Made by a program: the position numbers and the translations under genes. DNA of 64,000 nt from Tragulus kanchil (taxonomy: Eukaryota > Chordata > Mammalia > Artiodactyla > Tragulidae). Within the stretch, counting starts at the first letter, position 1; each line of letters starts with the position of its first letter. Location of the stretch: the NCBI GenBank assembly GCA_022376925.1, contig JAIOJX010000028.1:71637001-71701000 (forward strand), written 5' to 3'. The notes under the pieces were generated by a model. It worked only from the letters and a program-made list of their open reading frames with translations. It was not told the DNA's origin and did no database searches. This document shows positions 50,764 to 63,864 of the stretch, in pieces.

Positions 50764-50945
50764 GTGGCCTCTGTTGTCACAGAGCACTGGCTCTGGGCGC
50801 ATGCACTCCAGAGCTCTGGCTCGGTAATTGGACACATCAGTCCAGCCACTCCGCAGCACGTGGGATCTTCCCAGGCCAGGGATTGAACCGGCGCCCTTTG
50901 CACTGCAAGGTGGTGTCCTTACCCACTGGACCACCAGTGAAGCCC
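50764..50945 (-). mobile_element. Young SINE 5' half (D14 copy of 49687-49868)
   Basis: Only the tRNA-head half of the minus-strand SINE is present, beginning abruptly at the D14 junction. With the broken plus-strand copy before it, it forms a false head-on chimera, which also yields a spurious 155-codon open frame at 50467-50934. Confidence 0.85.
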
Positions 50946-51547
50946 TGGGGTTTTTTTTTTAATTTTCATTTTTTAGCAGGGAATGATGATTGATAGCATC
51001 AAGGATATAATCTTCAGCAGATCTAATAAAACTTACCAAAAAAATAAAATAAAATAAAATAAAACTTACCAAATAGGGTCTCTGTTGGAAATCTTGTTTA
51101 GTCTTGCTGATGTTGGTCTATTGTTGGTCTGTCTCATATGGCCTAATCCACCTAGGTAATAATTCCTGTGCTCTTTCCTTGCTTTATAAGCATTCCCTGT
51201 CCAATTTAGAGAATTATCAAATTATTTGTTCCTGGATAGAGAAGAGGGAAATTAATCAGTGAAGACTATTTCAGAATTCTTTAGAGGAAAATGAATCACC
51301 CTTGAATCTGAAAGTACCAGCTCACATATCTTGTCCTGTCCTAATTAATTTGTGGAGTTCCTTTTTAATTACCTTCCAGTGGAACTTTAGAAGGGAAGGG
51401 AAGAAAAAGTTGATTAATTTTTTCCCCGTTAAGATAGCAAATTAAAGGGTAGCTTCTAGGGAAACAAAAGAAGTTTGTGAAGAAGGTGACTGTGGACAGG
51501 CTAGGCCAATTTCTTACTACAGTTCAGTGATTAGAATTACAGTTCAA

Positions 51548-51856
51548 GGGCTTCCCTGGTGGTCCAGTGGGTAAGGACACCACTGCCTTGCAGTGCAAGA
51601 GGCGCCGGTTGGATCCCTGGCCTGGGAAGATCCCACGTGCGTGGAGCGGCTGGACCGATGTGTCCAATTACCGAGCCGGAGCTCTGGAGCGCATGTGCCC
51701 AGAGCCGGTGCTCTGCGACAACAGAGGCCACCACGATGGGAGGCCCACAGGGGCCAAAGAACAAAGCTGGATGAAAATAGATAAATGAAAGACCACTAGA
51801 AGTGGCCCGCCCACTCCCCTCCCTCCCTAGCCCACCTCTCCCCGCCAAAAAAAAAA
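51548..51856 (+). mobile_element. Young tRNA-Glu-type SINE, intact copy
   Basis: Complete element with the C-rich block 'cccactcccctccctcccta' and a short A tail. Target-site repeats 'gaattacagttcaag' at about 51533-51547 and 51857-51871 flank it. Confidence 0.87.
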
Positions 51857-51959
51857 GAATTACAGTTCAAGGCTACTCATTTGAGGTATACTTTCTGAAA
51901 TTTCTTTAAACTTATACCTTACTTTTTAAAAGATTATTGTTAGAGTTTTCTTTACCATC

Positions 51960-52170
51960 TGAGCTTCCTTGGTGGGTCAGATGGTTGAGAATCTGGCTGT
52001 ACTACTGGAGACCTGGGTTCAGTCCCTGGATTGGGAGGGTCCCCTGGAGAAGGGATTGGTTACACACTTCAGTATTCTTACCTGGAGAATTCCACAGACA
52101 AAGGAGCCTGGCAGGCTCTTGTCCATAGAACGCAAAGAGTCATATATGACTGAGTGACTTTCACTGTGTC
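51960..52170 (+). mobile_element. Bov-tA-type SINE
   Basis: Sense element: 'gagcttccttggtgggtcag', 'gggttcagtccctggattgg', 'ctggagaagggattgg', 'cctggagaattccacagac' and 'cgcaaagagtcatatatgac'. Moderately diverged. Confidence 0.85.
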
Positions 52171-52479
52171 TTTCCTAGTAATGATAGTTGATGATTTTAC
52201 CACATGATTGGCACATGGAAATTCATAAAATCAACACAGTGCTGTATTTTGGGACAACAAAATTTAGGAAACTCTTTATTCCAAAGTTTGTTGTACAATG
52301 AAGGACCCCTAAAATAGGAGGTAGGAATCTGAGTAACAGAAAATAAAATCTTTCTAACATGAAGAGAGACATTTTTAGAAGAATACTAGGCAACTCACAG
52401 GATGGAAGGAAAAACTGAATAAACAAATTTCAGAAAGCCAAAACCAGGGCAGCTCTGGGATCTGTCTTTTCACTAGCAC

Positions 52480-54687
52480 ATTACTATTAAGGTGACCAGG
52501 CTGCAGGGACTTTTCACTTTCTGTCTTTATATTTGAATTTTACATCTTCAGTAGTAAACTACCAAAGTGAACATAATGTTGTGAGATGGCAATTCCCCTC
52601 TACTCCTCCTCTTTTTTACATAAAAGCAACATGATAAACTGAAAGAGGATTTTTTTTTTTTTTAGCTTACACTTTTGGCAGTATGAAGAAAATAGGGGAA
52701 CAAAATTGAAATCAGTGAGAGTCTAATTCTAATAATAACAACCATTTGTTGAGTGTGGACCAGACACTGTGTTGAGTGGATATGTATTTAGCATCCATTA
52801 ACTTACTTCTCACGATAACATTAAGCTTAAGGGTAGTAATAATATATTTTACACTTAAGAAAACTAATGTTTGGAGAAGTTAACTTGTTTAGATGGTATA
52901 TTAGCAATTAGGAGTAATCAGGAGGCTGTTATAGTAATTTGAAGCAAGAAATGATAATGGCCTAAGCTTAGTTAGTGAGCCAGAATCAGTAAAGCTTAGA
53001 GAATGGTAGTATAGGGGATGTAAAAAGGCTAGTGGTCAAGAATAACTCAGAAAGTGAATGAACTTTCACTCAAAAGGAGAACGTTTTAATGGTAGAAGTA
53101 TTAAGAGACATTTGGTGAGTTAACTTGTTGATTTAAGGTCTTTTGCTTGCCTGTGGGTCATGTCAGCAGGTCTCCCATTTATGCTCTTGCCCTCTTGCAG
53201 TCTCTTTTCCAGTCTCCCCCACAGCCCCGCCAAGGCCGTACCTCTCTCACTTGGTTATGTACAGTCTTTCCCTTAATAAATGCATTTTAGACATACAGCC
53301 CTTCAACCTTTCCTGAGTGGTGAATTCCTGCATCTTGCAGTCATTGCCCTGCCTCTTTCCTTTGACTGGGATGTTCCTTGCTAAGGTCTTGTCATAGCTT
53401 CTGTAACAGTCACTCCTGGGTGAGATGTCCCTTTGTCAGACAGGCTATTCCTAAACTAACCCTTCTCTGCCCTGTATCCTCTCACCCTTAATCATGTGCC
53501 ATTACACACAGCACTGTTCAAAATTGTGTTCACTTGGATCTTAGTTATATATTGCTATATAAATTCCATAAGAGCAAGGACCATTACTATTAAGGTGACC
53601 AGGCTGCAGGGACTTTTCACTTTCTGTCTTTATATTTGAATTTTACATCTTCAGTAGTAAACTACCAAAGTGAACATAATGTTGTGAGATGGCAATTCCC
53701 CTCTACTCCTCCTCTTTTTTACATAAAAGCAACATGATAAACTGAAAGAGGATTTTTTTTTTTTTTAGCTTACACTTTTGGCAGTATGAAGAAAATAGGG
53801 GAACAAAATTGAAATCAGTGAGAGTCTAATTCTAATAATAACAACCATTTGTTGAGTGTGGACCAGACACTGTGTTGAGTGGATATGTATTTAGCATCCA
53901 TTAACTTACTTCTCACGATAACATTAAGCTTAAGGGTAGTAATAATATATTTTACACTTAAGAAAACTAATGTTTGGAGAAGTTAACTTGTTTAGATGGT
54001 ATATTAGCAATTAGGAGTAATCAGGAGGCTGTTATAGTAATTTGAAGCAAGAAATGATAATGGCCTAAGCTTAGTTAGTGAGCCAGAATCAGTAAAGCTT
54101 AGAGAATGGTAGTATAGGGGATGTAAAAAGGCTAGTGGTCAAGAATAACTCAGAAAGTGAATGAACTTTCACTCAAAAGGAGAACGTTTTAATGGTAGAA
54201 GTATTAAGAGACATTTGGTGAGTTAACTTGTTGATTTAAGGTCTTTTGCTTGCCTGTGGGTCATGTCAGCAGGTCTCCCATTTATGCTCTTGCCCTCTTG
54301 CAGTCTCTTTTCCAGTCTCCCCCACAGCCCCGCCAAGGCCGTACCTCTCTCACTTGGTTATGTACAGTCTTTCCCTTAATAAATGCATTTTAGACATACA
54401 GCCCTTCAACCTTTCCTGAGTGGTGAATTCCTGCATCTTGCAGTCATTGCCCTGCCTCTTTCCTTTGACTGGGATGTTCCTTGCTAAGGTCTTGTCATAG
54501 CTTCTGTAACAGTCACTCCTGGGTGAGATGTCCCTTTGTCAGACAGGCTATTCCTAAACTAACCCTTCTCTGCCCTGTATCCTCTCACCCTTAATCATGT
54601 GCCATTACACACAGCACTGTTCAAAATTGTGTTCACTTGGATCTTAGTTATATATTGCTATATAAATTCCATAAGAGCAAGGACCAT
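52480..54687. repeat. Tandem duplication D15 (~1.103 kb unit)
   Basis: Copy 1 is about 52480-53584 and copy 2 about 53583-54687, offset 1103. The junction is a clean join at a shared 'at' ('ggaccattactatt'). Apart from the joins, the copies look identical. It lies in the ARL6 intron and carries an MIR in each copy. Confidence 0.93.
52740..52915 (-). repeat. MIR SINE, copy 1 (second copy ~53843-54018)
   Basis: Reverse-complement MIR text: 'gttgagtgtggaccagacac', 'acttctcacgataacatta' and 'aagaaaactaatgtttggag'. Diverged; duplicated within D15. Confidence 0.65.
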
Positions 54688-54729
54688 GTATATTCACGAT
54701 CTACAAATGAAGAGAGTCCTCTGTAGCAT

Positions 54730-54974
54730 GCGTGCTGCATGCTAAGTTGCTTGAGTCATGTGCAACCTTGCAACCTCATGAACTATGGGCCAACTGTAAC
54801 CCTGCAAGCTCTTCTGTCCATGGGATTCTCCAGGCAAGAATACTGGAGTAGATTGATCCTCGAGGTCCATGGCCTCCTCCAGGGGATCTTCCGACCCAGG
54901 AATCAAACCCATGTCTCTTACATCTCCTACATTGGTAGGTGGGTTCTTTACCAGTAGCGCCACCTGAGAAGCCT
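54730..54974 (-). mobile_element. Bov-A2/Bov-tA-type SINE
   Basis: Antisense element with 'gcatgctaagttgcttgagt', 'ctgtccatgggattctccag', 'aatactggagtagattgatc', 'ggggatcttccgacccagga' and 'gttctttaccagtagcgcc'. Flanking 12-base repeats 'cctctgtagcat' at 54718-54729 and 54975-54986 are a clear target-site duplication. Confidence 0.88.
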
Positions 54975-55315
54975 CCTCTGTAGCATATGTAAACTCAGTA
55001 AGTATGGAAGATTAGGAAGTCCCGTATGTGAGCTGAAAGAGACTTACAAAACCATTCTAAGTTTGTAGTAATGTACTGCATGCCACAAAATGTGAATTAA
55101 GATATTTATTATGCAGATTTATAATTAGTAAATGTTAATTTCTATGAAGAATTCACACACAGTGATCCCATTGCAAAAAGTATAATTTTGTTTAATCCTG
55201 TCATCTCTTTAGTGGCATATTTTAGAACTGGAAAATCTGGGTGCTTTTTTTTTTAACCTGAGGAAAGATCCCTCTTTAGTAATTGCACATTTCTAAACTG
55301 TCTCTTCTCTTAAAG

Positions 55316-55377
55316 GCTCAATCGCAAGATATAGTTCCAACGATAGGATTCAGCATAGAGAAATTCAAATCATCCAG
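55316..55377 (+). CDS. ARL6: ARL6 coding exon 2 (residues 42-61, switch I)
   Basis: 62 nt encoding 'AQSQDIVPTIGFSIEKFKSS' plus two bases of a Ser codon. It covers the effector (switch I) region; Thr50 in 'VPTIGF' is the invariant switch I threonine of ARF-type GTPases that senses the gamma-phosphate and Mg. The acceptor is 'cttctcttaaag' ending at 55315 and the donor 'gtaatt' at 55378. Phase 0 in and phase 2 out, joining exactly to the neighbouring exons. No disruption. Confidence 0.97.
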
Positions 55378-55841
<464 letters not shown>

Positions 55842-56045
55842 TAAGTATGTTTTCAAATGTTGTTTAACTAGATGATTATATTTCAATAGCAAAAAATGAT
55901 TAGAAATCCAAATAATTACATGTTCTAGATTGCAATGTTTATTTTTATATAATTTAAGTATACATCCTTTTTTTAAAAAATATATAATCATACTTCACAT
56001 TTCTCATGCTTCAGATTCCTTGCATGTTCTATTGTCTTTGTTTTT

Positions 56046-56381
56046 GTTTTTGTTTTTTTAATTATTATTATTTTTTTTGGTGGGATGCTGGGGTGGGCGG
56101 GTTTGGGGTGGGGGGCACAGGTGGGCCACTTCTGTTGGTCTTTCATTTATCTATTTTCATCCATCTTTGTTCTTTGGCCCTCGTGGGCCTCCCATCGCAG
56201 TGGCCTCTGTTGTCGCAAGCACCGGCTCCGGGCACATGCGCCCCAGAGCTCCAGCTCGGTAATTAGACACACTGGTCCAGCTGCTCCGCGGCATGTGGGA
56301 TCTTCCCAGGCCAGGGATTGAACCGGCGCCCCTTGCACTGCAAGGCAGTGTCCTTACCCACTGGGCCACCAGGGAAGCACC
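56046..56381 (-). mobile_element. Young tRNA-Glu-type SINE
   Basis: Minus-strand element with a G-rich block at 56090-56116, 'ccacttctgttggtctttca', the body, and the reversed head ending 'gggccaccagggaagca'. Target-site repeats 'tgtctttgttttt' at 56033-56045 and 56382-56394. It lies 205 bases downstream of ARL6 coding exon 3. Confidence 0.87.
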
Positions 56382-57006
56382 TGTCTTTGTTTTTAATGTC
56401 CTGTTCTACTCTACTACTTTGTAGCTTAAGGTTAATATAGTCATTCTTTAAGGACTAGCTCAAAAGTCACCTCCTCTGTGGAGATTCTGTTGTTTTGCCC
56501 TGTTATTCTGTCCCCAGTTTAACCATATAATCAAGGAGGAGGGATTTTTTTTTTCTTATTCACATTATTTCTTCAAGACCAAGTGTGATCCTTGGCGTAT
56601 AGATCAGTAAATATTTACTGAATAAAGTTAGTTAAAATGGCTACACTAACAGTTGATTCACTTCTTCAACAAACAATTCTAAGCAAGACATTTTTTCAGT
56701 GTGTGCAAATTGAGTGCTCACCAATTACTTCAGATTAACAGATATCAGGTTGCTAGGATCCAAATATGCTGTGTTTATGTTATCCTGCATTAAATTCTCT
56801 GGGGGAAATGTGAAGTGTTTTTGTTTTTAAGGAAACCTGAGTGTTCAATACAGGATTTTTTTAATTCTTCTTCCAATTAGTTGGCAAATAACTCTTTTTT
56901 TTTTAAATACATTTATATTAGTATGTTTTAAAAAAATAACATTTGAATTACAGAAAACAAAATACTACATAAAAAAGAAAACTTTGTATCTGATTTGAAC
57001 ATCTTT

Positions 57007-59189
57007 TTCTTTAAAATCTTTTTGGAAGAGGTTAATGAATTCAAGAATTTTATAGGTATATTGTAGGTGGAATACTGAATATGGTTACTGTTCATATTTC
57101 TACAGTAACAGTAAATGTATTTCCTGTAGGTATGTCTTTCTGATTAGGAAAGAATCACAATATATTAGAATGAAAAAGTTTTTAAAAGTTCAGTTAAGTC
57201 TACTATTGGCAAAACAAGCTACTTTTATAGTGATAATGTAACATATTTTTTTAGGGTAATTTACCAGTATCTCTTAAAATGAAAAATGTTCTTGCTCTCC
57301 AGCCATAATTTTTGCTTTCAGAAAAGTATAATATGACTGGGACTCCTTGGCAAACATACACGTAGTGTGTATTGATGTGTTTTGAGAATTATTTATGGTG
57401 ATTTTTTTCATATCTCAGTTATATAAAGAAAAAATTATTCTTAATAAAAGTGTGTACTTAATATATATTGAGAGGTAAGAAAATTCTTAGTGTAATGTGT
57501 ATTGCATCATTAATAACATTTATTTTGGGAATAAGATCATAAAAGTTTACTTTGTCATTTATATGATTCTGTAATGTTAATTTTTATATAGTTTTTGCAT
57601 ACTACTCTTAGAATATAAAAAATAATAAAGCAGAAAATGTAAGGGCATTAATGTTTAGGAAACATTAAACTAATATGTTGTTAGTATGGTAAAAAATTGA
57701 AAAGAATGGTGAGAGCCATGCTGGTAGGGGAGTGGGAAAAGTGCTGGAGTAGCATAAATTGATACAGCATTTCTAATTTGTCAGTGTTTATCTAAAGCTT
57801 TAAATTTTGTATGTAGTCCCAGAAATTGTATTCTTAAGAGATCTTAAAGTATCAAGAAATTTTTAGGAAGATTTTTATCCCAAGTTTTTCATAGTAATGA
57901 AAATTGGAAGTAACCTATGAATCCCAACAATAGAAGTTTGATACAGTTAATGACACATTCATTATATAGTATAACGAAAGATGTCATTGAAAGGCATCTT
58001 TCAAAAAAAGACTTTATTGAAAGTTTCTTTTAATAAAGAAGCTCTCGAAAGACATTAGGAGGCCAGTGATTTTTGAAGTGCTGCAGATGAATCATTTCTT
58101 TTCTTTAAAATCTTTTGGAAGAGGTTAATGAATTCAAGAATTTTATAGGTATATTGTAGGTGGAATACTGAATATGGTTACTGTTCATATTTCTACAGTA
58201 ACAGTAAATGTATTTCCTGTAGGTATGTCTTTCTGATTAGGAAAGAATCACAATATATTAGAATGAAAAAGTTTTTAAAAGTTCAGTTAAGTCTACTATT
58301 GGCAAAACAAGCTACTTTTATAGTGATAATGTAACATATTTTTTTAGGGTAATTTACCAGTATCTCTTAAAATGAAAAATGTTCTTGCTCTCCAGCCATA
58401 ATTTTTGCTTTCAGAAAAGTATAATATGACTGGGACTCCTTGGCAAACATACACGTAGTGTGTATTGATGTGTTTTGAGAATTATTTATGGTGATTTTTT
58501 TCATATCTCAGTTATATAAAGAAAAAATTATTCTTAATAAAAGTGTGTACTTAATATATATTGAGAGGTAAGAAAATTCTTAGTGTAATGTGTATTGCAT
58601 CATTAATAACATTTATTTTGGGAATAAGATCATAAAAGTTTACTTTGTCATTTATATGATTCTGTAATGTTAATTTTTATATAGTTTTTGCATACTACTC
58701 TTAGAATATAAAAAATAATAAAGCAGAAAATGTAAGGGCATTAATGTTTAGGAAACATTAAACTAATATGTTGTTAGTATGGTAAAAAATTGAAAAGAAT
58801 GGTGAGAGCCATGCTGGTAGGGGAGTGGGAAAAGTGCTGGAGTAGCATAAATTGATACAGCATTTCTAATTTGTCAGTGTTTATCTAAAGCTTTAAATTT
58901 TGTATGTAGTCCCAGAAATTGTATTCTTAAGAGATCTTAAAGTATCAAGAAATTTTTAGGAAGATTTTTATCCCAAGTTTTTCATAGTAATGAAAATTGG
59001 AAGTAACCTATGAATCCCAACAATAGAAGTTTGATACAGTTAATGACACATTCATTATATAGTATAACGAAAGATGTCATTGAAAGGCATCTTTCAAAAA
59101 AAGACTTTATTGAAAGTTTCTTTTAATAAAGAAGCTCTCGAAAGACATTAGGAGGCCAGTGATTTTTGAAGTGCTGCAGATGAATCATT
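57007..59189. repeat. Tandem duplication D16 (~1.09 kb unit)
   Basis: Copy 1 is about 57007-58096 and copy 2 about 58100-59189. The offset is 1094 at the start and 1093 after a T-run difference ('atctttttgg' against 'atcttttgg'). AT-rich intron with no element inside. Confidence 0.92.
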
Positions 59190-59301
59190 ATACCAGTTGA
59201 GAGACTGGTTATCAGCTTAGAAGTCAAATAGAATAAATCCTCTCTGTAAGTATTGTCTCAGGAGACCTATTTCAAATATATTTATATGTACTTATGTGTC
59301 T

Positions 59302-59507
59302 GTGTTAATCGCTCAGTGGTCTGATTCTTTGCAGCCCCATAGACTGTGGCCCACCAGACTTCTCTGTCCAAGAGATTCACCAGGCAGGACTACTGGAGTG
59401 GGTAGCTTATTTCCTTCTCCAGGGGATTTTCTTGACCTAGGGGATTGAACCTTGGTCTCCCTCATTTTAGGCAGATTATTTACCCTCCGATCCACCAGGG
59501 CAACCTA
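59302..59507 (-). mobile_element. Bov-A2/Bov-tA-type SINE
   Basis: Antisense text 'atcgctcagtggtctgattc', 'cccatagactgtggcccacc', 'gactactggagtgggtagc', 'ctccaggggattttcttgac' and 'gatccaccaggg'. Flanking 'tatgtgtct' repeats at 59293-59301 and about 59510-59518. Confidence 0.83.
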
Positions 59508-59642
59508 CATATGTGTCTTAACTGTGTCTTAATGTAAAAGTGTGTCTCATTGTGGGTGAAAAAAACGTGAGAAATGCTGGTATAGAGCTTTATTGTTTTA
59601 TATAAAAGTCGTTTTAACTATACTACAAAAAAGATCAAGGCA

Positions 59643-59921
59643 GGGCTTCCCTGGTTGCCCAGTGGTTAAGGACACCGCCTTGCAGTGCAAGGAGTGCTGG
59701 TTGGATCCCTGGCTTGAGAGGGTCCCACGTGCTGCAGAGCGGTTGGACCAATGTGTCCAACTACCGAGCCGGAGCTCTGGAGCACATGTGCCCAGAGCCG
59801 GTGCTCTGCAGTAACAGAGGCCACTGCCATGGGAGACCCACACAGGCCAAAGAACAAAGATGGATGAAAACAGATAAATGAAAGAACAATAGAAGTGCCC
59901 CCCCCAGAAAAAAAAATAATG
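59643..59921 (+). mobile_element. Young tRNA-Glu-type SINE with reduced C-rich block
   Basis: Head 'gggcttccctggttgcccag', B-box-like 'ggttggatccc', and the body to 'aatagaagtgcccccccc', followed only by a short A-rich tail. Target-site repeats 'aaaagatcaaggca' at 59629-59642 and about 59922-59935. Confidence 0.86.
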
Positions 59922-59997
59922 AAAAGATCAAGGCAGTATAAAATAGCAGGATTCCATTTAAATACATCTGTAGATATTCATATATGAATATCTTATT

Positions 59998-60095
59998 TGG
60001 AAGATTTCATGGACAGAGGAACCTGGTGGGCTACAGTCTATGGGGTCACAAAGAGCTGGACAGGACTGAGTGTACATGCACACACACATATACAA
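59998..60095 (+). mobile_element. Bov-tA-type SINE 3' fragment
   Basis: 'ggaagatttcatggacagag', 'gaacctggtgggctacagtc', 'tatggggtcacaaagagctg' and 'gacaggactgagtg' are the 3' part of a Bov-tA/Bov-A unit. The tRNA head is missing. An (ac)n-like tail follows. Confidence 0.78.
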
Positions 60096-60158
60096 AGAAA
60101 ATGTTGAAAATTACTTATATAAGTATTAATAATTGTACCCATGTAATAACATTATGGT

Positions 60159-60472
60159 GTTTTTTTTTGAATTTATGGCTTCGCCGGGTCCATTGCTATA
60201 CACGGGCTTTCTCTAGTTCCATGCAGTACACGGACTCCTTATTGCAGTGACTTCTCTTATTGCAGAGCATTGGTTCTAGGCGAGTGGACTTCAGTAGTTG
60301 TGGCCCTTTGGCTCAGTTATTGTAATTTACAGGCTGTAGAGCGTAAGTTCAGTAGTTGTGACACACAAGCTTAGTTACTTTGCAGCATGTGGTATCTTCT
60401 TGAATCAGGGAATTGAATCCATGTGCCCAATGTTAGGTGGATTCTTAACTACTGGACCACCAGGGAAGCCCA
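60159..60472 (-). mobile_element. Older CHR-type tRNA-Glu SINE
   Basis: Antisense text: 'cgggctttctctagttccat', 'gtgacttctcttattgcaga', 'ttcagtagttgtgg' and 'cttagttactttgcagcatg', ending 'actggaccaccagggaagcc'. It is more diverged than the young SINEs and belongs to the longer CHR family shared by ruminants, hippos and whales. Confidence 0.8.
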
Positions 60473-60722
60473 ACTTGTTGTTTGTTAAAATTATGAAATG
60501 AGTCATTAAATGTACCATATTATGATCCAAATGAAAAAAATTATTTTACATGAAATATGACTAATATGGTTAATATATTAATTACTCCTATAAAACACTC
60601 CTATATAATTGCTCCTATAAATAAGAAACAACACCAATACTGGTGATGATAAATCAACATAAAACATGAAGACATAATAAATAAGATACACAAATGGATT
60701 GTTAATGTAGAAAAATGTTTAA

Positions 60723-60980
<258 letters not shown>

Positions 60981-61443
60981 TGAAGCACATTATGCAGAAT
61001 TTGCAATAACATATATAGTTTTTTAATTTCAAAGCCATTTGCAGTGTTTTCCAAGTCTTTAATCTTTATTTCCCTAAAAATAAAAATGCCCTTTTTTTAG
61101 ATCATGTAAATAATGTATCATAAGCAAAATATATGAACAGAAAAAGAATAAGAAAGGAAGTAAAAATCATTGTTTCAGCACATTAAGATTTTTTTGGTTA
61201 CCATTTTTACATAAGTGTGCATATGTAATCACAGTGTTTTGTAGATATTTATTGTGAGAATTCTTTTAAAACAGATCTTTTATGATTTTAAACTGCTGCC
61301 TGCCCTTCAGTTCCCTTGAAGATATCAGTATTAATAATTTGATTTTTCCTTCATGCCTTTACATATTATATATTTCATATCATACACCAAAATATATGCA
61401 TGTATATACACATACACCAACATATAGATACCAAAGATATTTA

Positions 61444-61739
61444 TAGTTATCCCTTGTTATCTGTGGGCGATTGGTAGTAGGATCCCTGAGAATACCAAAA
61501 TCTGTGGTTGTTCATGTCCTTTATATAAAATGGTGTAGTGTTTGCATATACATATCCTCCCACATAGTATAAATGATCCCTAGATTTCTTACAAAACTTA
61601 ACAAAATGTAAATACTATGTAAATAATGCCAGTGCATGGTAAGTCCAAGTGTTGCTTTCAGGAACTTTTTGTAATTTTTTTCCCTGAGTAGTTTTCATCC
61701 ATAGTTGGTTAAATTTGTGGGTGTGGAGTCCGAAATATG
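61444..61739. mobile_element. MER2 DNA transposon, truncated duplicate
   Basis: Same element as at 62536-62844, but broken at the D17 junction after 'ggagtccgaaatatgg'. The right terminal repeat is absent. Confidence 0.72.
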
Positions 61740-61814
61740 GAAAAAATAATAAAAAAAAAGAAGACATAATAAATAAGATACACAAATGGATTGTTAATGT
61801 AGAAAAATGTTTAA

Positions 61815-62072
<258 letters not shown>

Positions 62073-62535
62073 TGAAGCACATTATGCAGAATTTGCAATA
62101 ACATATATAGTTTTTTAATTTCAAAGCCATTTGCAGTGTTTTCCAAGTCTTTAATCTTTATTTCCCTAAAAATAAAAATGCCCTTTTTTTAGATCATGTA
62201 AATAATGTATCATAAGCAAAATATATGAACAGAAAAAGAATAAGAAAGGAAGTAAAAATCATTGTTTCAGCACATTAAGATTTTTTTGGTTACCATTTTT
62301 ACATAAGTGTGCATATGTAATCACAGTGTTTTGTAGATATTTATTGTGAGAATTCTTTTAAAACAGATCTTTTATGATTTTAAACTGCTGCCTGCCCTTC
62401 AGTTCCCTTGAAGATATCAGTATTAATAATTTGATTTTTCCTTCATGCCTTTACATATTATATATTTCATATCATACACCAAAATATATGCATGTATATA
62501 CACATACACCAACATATAGATACCAAAGATATTTA

Positions 62536-62844
62536 TAGTTATCCCTTGTTATCTGTGGGCGATTGGTAGTAGGATCCCTGAGAATACCAAAATCTGTGGT
62601 TGTTCATGTCCTTTATATAAAATGGTGTAGTGTTTGCATATACATATCCTCCCACATAGTATAAATGATCCCTAGATTTCTTACAAAACTTAACAAAATG
62701 TAAATACTATGTAAATAATGCCAGTGCATGGTAAGTCCAAGTGTTGCTTTCAGGAACTTTTTGTAATTTTTTTCCCTGAGTAGTTTTCATCCATAGTTGG
62801 TTAAATTTGTGGGTGTGGAGTCCGCAAATATGGAGAGCCAACTG
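62536..62844. mobile_element. MER2 (Tigger-type, non-autonomous) DNA transposon
   Basis: 'atcccttgttatctgtggg', 'gataccaaaatctgtggttg'-type text, 'ttatataaaatggtgtagtg' and 'atgtaaatactatgtaaata', with a terminal 'ggagagccaactg' complementary to the left end. Flanking TA dinucleotides are consistent with Tc1/mariner-type insertion. It is an old fossil copy in an ARL6 intron. Confidence 0.75.
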
Positions 62845-62847
62845 TAT

Positions 62848-63333
62848 AGGGTTGGGGCTTTTGGGACTGTCATTATTATTTCCTTGAACCGGATCATATT
62901 CTCTACACTGTTCTGCATCTTCCTGTTTTCAGATATCACTGCATGGTGGAAATCCTTTCAGGTCAAATTGCATATATATAAGTATTCTTTTTAATAATGC
63001 CTAATATGACATACTATGAATGTATCATAGTTGTATCATTCACCTGTTGCTAGATAACCCCCTCCACCAGCAGTTCTCCAGTATTGTCGTGGGATTCTGC
63101 ATTTCTAACCTTACTCATGCAGAAAGATTTTCAGTGGCCTTTGTACCAGTACTTTTAGAAAATGATTTAAAAGAAATGTGGATTTGTTAGAAAGAAGAAC
63201 AGAAATAGTATAGGGCTTTATAAGAATTCTTGCTGCTTACCCACAATATCTTTGGTATTTTTATTGAATAACCTCAAGTTTTTTCAAATATGTGGGAGCA
63301 AAATTATCCAGCGTGTACTCTTCATACATGAAA
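62848..63333 (+). other. ARL6 intron after exon 4
   Basis: Unique sequence without an exon or repeat that can be recognised. Confidence 0.55.
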
Positions 63334-63570
63334 CGGCTTTCCAGATGGCGCTAGTGGTAAAGCACCTGCCTGTTAGTGCAGGAGACATAAGAGATACAGG
63401 TTCAGTCCCAGGGCTGAGAAGATCCCCTGGAGAAGGGAATGACTACCCACTCCAGTAATTTTGCCTGGAGAATATCATGGACAGAGGAGCCTGGTGGGCT
63501 ACAGTCCATAGAGTTTGTTTGGAATCATACAGAGAGTCAAACACAATTGAGGCGACTTAGCACAGCACAG
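63334..63570 (+). mobile_element. Bov-tA-type SINE
   Basis: 'ggctttccagatggcgctag', 'tggtaaagcacctgcctg', 'ggttcagtcccagggctgag', 'ctggagaagggaatgac' and 'gagcctggtgggctacagtc', ending 'cttagcacagcacag'. A short extra segment near 63513-63532 interrupts the usual 'catggggtcgcaaagag' part. Confidence 0.86.
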
Positions 63571-63577
63571 TACTTTT

Positions 63578-63850
63578 TCGTTGTTGCTGTTTTTTGGCCA
63601 CTTCTATTGGTCTTTCGTTTATTTTCATCCATCTTTGTTCTTTGGCCTGTATGGGCCTCCCATTGCAGTGGCCTTTCTTATCGCAGAGCACCAGCTGTGG
63701 GCACCTGCGCTCCAGAGCTTCGGCTCGATAGTTAAACACATTGGTCCAGCCACTCCACAGCACGAGGAATCTTCCCAGGCCAGGGATCAAACCGGCACCT
63801 CTTGCACTGCAAGGTGGTGTCCTTACCCACTGGACCACCAGAAAAGCCCC
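63578..63850 (-). mobile_element. Young tRNA-Glu-type SINE without C-rich block
   Basis: Minus-strand element: 'ggccacttctattggtcttt', the body and the reversed head ending 'ggaccaccagaaaagcccc'. Target-site repeats 'agcacagtactttt' at 63564-63577 and 63851-63864. It inserted at the 3' end of the preceding Bov-tA element, which is therefore older. Confidence 0.87.
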
Positions 63851-63864
63851 AGCACAGTACTTTT

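Larger units (their letters stand above)
49687..51807. repeat. Tandem duplication D14 (~1.076 kb unit)
   Basis: Copy 1 is about 49687-50732 and copy 2 about 50764-51807, offset 1077 then 1075. It begins inside the minus-strand SINE and ends inside a plus-strand SINE, so both unit edges lie in copies of the same repeat family. Filler of about 31 bases ('aacccagaacaaagctgg..') is at 50733-50763. 'acgtgccgcggagcgg' against 'acgtgcgtggagcgg' is a small difference. Confidence 0.9.

Noticed and set aside
50467..50934. A 155-codon minus-strand open frame
   Set aside because: It runs through two broken SINE copies in opposite orientation and across the D14 junction, so it is not a gene.
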